Shown here in pieces: positions 6,040 to 7,273 of a stretch of 7,273 nucleotides of DNA. The notes under the pieces were generated by a model. That model had not been told where the DNA came from and did not search any database. It was given only the letters and a program-made list of their open reading frames with translations. The DNA lies in contig JAPLFT010000220.1 of NCBI GenBank assembly GCA_026390535.1, positions 1-7,273 of the forward strand, given 5' to 3'. How positions within the stretch are numbered: position 1 is the first letter of the stretch; each line of letters opens with the position of its first letter. The translations under genes were made by a program, and so were the position numbers. The stretch comes from Pseudomonadota bacterium. Its GTDB lineage: Bacteria; Bdellovibrionota; JAFGOL01.

Positions 6040-7053
6040 GTGAAGAAAGTTGTATTGTTAAGTTTGGCAGCGCTGCTTGTTATTTCATGCAGTAAAAAGC
6101 AGAATGACACAAAAGAGATTATCGCTGTAGTAAATGGCGATAAGGTTACTCTTGGTGATCTTGAAGCAAAGTATCCTGAACTGGAAAAACAGTTGTTTAG
6201 ATTAGAAGAGAATGCATTCAGATATAAGGAAATGTATCTGAGTGATATGTTGGAAAATCGTCTTATAGAACTTGAGGCTAAAAAGCTCAATATTCAAGCA
6301 AGCGATCTAATAAATAAAGAAATAAAAAGTAAGATTACCCCTGTAACGGATCAGGAAGTTGAGGCTTTTGGAAAGGATAAAAATATTCCCAAAGACCAGA
6401 TGGCTAAATTGAAAGACAGGGTTAAGCAGTACCTGATGAGTCAAAGGGAAAATGATGTAAAAAAGGTTTTTGCAGACGGACTTAAACAAAAATATAACGT
6501 TAAGATAAAAATCAAGAAGCCTAAACAGATGTCAAAAGTTAAAATAGAAATATCACCTACAGATCCATCAAAGGGCAGCAAAAGCGCAAAGGTTACAGTG
6601 GTTGAATTCTCTGATTTTCAGTGTCCGTTCTGTAAGAGAGCAAGCGAAAACGGGCGTATGATATATAAGGAATATGGCGATAAAGTAAGATACGTTTTCA
6701 AGAATTTTCCTCTTAGTTTTCATGACAAAGCACATAGAGCAGCAGAAGCCGCTATGTGTATGAACGATCAGGGTAAGTTTTTTGAATATCATGACAAACT
6801 TTTTGAGAACAACACGGCGCTTGAAGAGGCAGATCTTAATAAATACGCTACAGAAGTAGGCGGAGATGCGAAAAAATTTGCAGACTGTCTAACTAGTGGA
6901 AAATTCAAAGCTGACATTGATAAGGAAATTGCAAATGCACAAAAATACGGGATTTCCGGCGCTCCAACTTATTTTATAAATGGGGTTATGGTAGTCGGTG
7001 CGGTTCCTTATGCGGAAGTTAAGCAGGCTATTGAAGAGGCTATGAACGAATAA
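6040..7053 (+). CDS. Lipoprotein with SurA-N-like segment and DsbA-type thioredoxin domain
   Basis: Predicted periplasm-facing thiol-disulfide oxidoreductase or isomerase. MKKVVLLSLAALLVISC is a lipoprotein signal with lipobox VISC, so Cys17 would be lipidated. Residues 26-155 resemble the SurA/PpiC N-terminal chaperone fold: VVNGDKVTLGDLEAKYP, then long charged helices including MLENRLIELEAKKLNI. No PPIase domain is present. From about 184 a DsbA/thioredoxin_4 domain begins: VTVVEFSDFQCPFC with redox pair Cys195/Cys198, KNFPLSFHDKAHRAAEAAMC, GKFFEYHDKLFEN, and a cis-proline loop ISGAPTYFING with Pro309. Cys240 and Cys283 could form the second structural disulfide seen in some DsbA/BdbD proteins. 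At 337 aa it is longer than plain DsbA because of the N-terminal part. It has its own promoter and a downstream hairpin, so it is probably monocistronic. No DsbB or VKOR partner lies in the window. Oxidase versus isomerase activity is undecided. Confidence 0.88.
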   Translation: MKKVVLLSLAALLVISCSKKQNDTKEIIAVVNGDKVTLGDLEAKYPELEKQLFRLEENAFRYKEMYLSDMLENRLIELEAKKLNIQASDLINKEIKSKITPVTDQEVEAFGKDKNIPKDQMAKLKDRVKQYLMSQRENDVKKVFADGLKQKYNVKIKIKKPKQMSKVKIEISPTDPSKGSKSAKVTVVEFSDFQCPFCKRASENGRMIYKEYGDKVRYVFKNFPLSFHDKAHRAAEAAMCMNDQGKFFEYHDKLFENNTALEEADLNKYATEVGGDAKKFADCLTSGKFKADIDKEIANAQKYGISGAPTYFINGVMVVGAVPYAEVKQAIEEAMNE

Positions 7054-7273
7054 AAGTGACAAGGCGTCTTTTGTCCTGAGTGCTTATAGAATAGTGAATA
7101 TCACTTTCAAGTTTAAATATAAGGGAGGCCGTGGAAACTGCCTCCCTTATTTCTTCTGAACAGTTAGGTCCTTTCATAAATATAACCATTCCATCGCTGT
7201 TAACCAGGTCTTTAACTCTTCGCAATGTCTCCGGAATGGTCTCCAGTGCCCTTGTTATTATACAATTAAATTT
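7040..7273 (-). CDS. rsmG: 16S rRNA (guanine-N7)-methyltransferase RsmG, C-terminal part (runs off the right edge)
   Basis: SAM-dependent methyltransferase that modifies the 530 loop of 16S rRNA (G527 in E. coli). Only the last 77 residues are in the window; the frame is open to position 7273, so the start lies beyond it. Seen: CIITRALETIPETL, matching the family's 'RA-x-x-x-x-x-x-L' helix; then DGMVIFMKGPNCSEEI, corresponding to GG-x-L-x-x-x-KG; and the ending DKRRLVTFIRS, matching the family's ERRLVVI strand. The stop is TAG at 7042-7040. It converges on the lipoprotein gene and overlaps its last 14 nt. A perfect inverted repeat sits within this coding region. The TTG-started shorter reading from 7225 is an internal leucine, not a real start. 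Confidence 0.85.
   Translation of the reverse strand, partial: KFNCIITRALETIPETLRRVKDLVNSDGMVIFMKGPNCSEEIREAVSTASLIFKLESDIHYSISTQDKRRLVTFIRS
7119..7157 (+). terminator. Intrinsic terminator candidate for the lipoprotein gene, within antisense rsmG
   Basis: ATAAGGGAGGC (7119-7129) and GCCTCCCTTAT (7140-7150) are exact reverse complements, giving 11 bp. The loop can add a C-T mismatch, two more pairs and a GGAA (GNRA-type) tetraloop. The stem is followed by TTCTTCT, so the U-rich run begins in the stem's end. It lies 66 nt after the lipoprotein stop codon. On the opposite strand the same hairpin is followed by a less regular T/A run and is covered by rsmG translation. Confidence 0.6.

Noticed and set aside
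6018..6290. Minus-strand ORF of about 90 codons opposite the lipoprotein start
   Set aside because: It is serine- and phenylalanine-rich, as expected for the antisense of a lysine/glutamate-rich gene. It has no recognisable motif and lies over a confidently assigned gene and its promoter.
7052..7075. Possible weak hairpin from AAAAG/CTTTT or GACAA/TTGTC directly after the lipoprotein stop
   Set aside because: The two 5-bp pairings are alternatives that cannot form together, both are A/T-rich, and the 11-bp stem downstream is far stronger.
7093..7105. Short palindrome AGTGA-ATA-TCACT after the lipoprotein stop
   Set aside because: It has only 5 bp of stem and a 3-nt loop with no T-run, and lies in rsmG coding sequence. 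It was not convincing as an operator or terminator.
1..7273. Defence system, mobile element, integrase, tRNA or CRISPR array
   Set aside because: No transposase or integrase motif, spaced direct repeat, long terminal inverted repeat or tRNA-like cloverleaf was seen. The HD-domain nucleotide hydrolase has no phage-defence partners nearby, and its motifs match housekeeping dGTPases.

Overview
The window reads as a compact stretch of a diderm (Gram-negative-type) bacterial chromosome. Two consecutive genes encode exported, beta-strand-rich proteins that look like outer-membrane barrels, and a third encodes a lipoprotein with a periplasmic thiol-disulfide domain. The DNA is AT-leaning, with frequent ATA, AGA and AGG codons and several TTG or GTG starts. 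No rRNA, tRNA, mobile element or CRISPR is visible. The lineage cannot be fixed from this sequence; an uncultured or anaerobic diderm phylum is plausible, but that is inference.

Layout: positions 6-4745 hold five same-strand genes packed with gaps of 3-5 nt or an 8-nt overlap, so they are probably one operon. In order they are UDP-glucose 6-dehydrogenase, UDP-glucuronate decarboxylase (UDP-xylose synthase), a roughly 234-aa barrel protein, a 386-aa barrel protein with a C-terminal helical tail, and a MarC-family membrane protein. The first two enzymes catalyse consecutive steps, UDP-glucose to UDP-glucuronate to UDP-xylose, and so supply nucleotide sugars for surface glycans. No glycosyltransferase is in view. 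The operon's promoter lies upstream of the window.

Positions 4746-5872 hold a dGTPase-like HD-domain nucleotide hydrolase. A promoter-like sequence is placed so that transcription would start at or next to its ATG, which suggests a leaderless mRNA. From 5850 to 6043 there is an overlooked short region. A 40-codon hydrophobic ORF overlaps the end of dgt, and a second hydrophobic frame reaches exactly to the next gene's start codon.

Positions 5969-7157 hold a well-formed sigma70-type promoter, a lipoprotein joining a SurA-N-like segment to a DsbA-type CPFC thioredoxin domain, and a strong hairpin that could terminate its transcript. That hairpin lies inside the coding region of the convergent gene on the minus strand, the C-terminal part of rsmG (16S rRNA m7G methyltransferase), which runs off the right edge. 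The two convergent genes overlap by 14 bp.

Most of the window is recognisable housekeeping and envelope biology. The points deserving a second look are the small ORF region after dgt, the leaderless dgt arrangement, the hairpin within rsmG, the tailed barrel protein, and the SurA-N/DsbA fusion.
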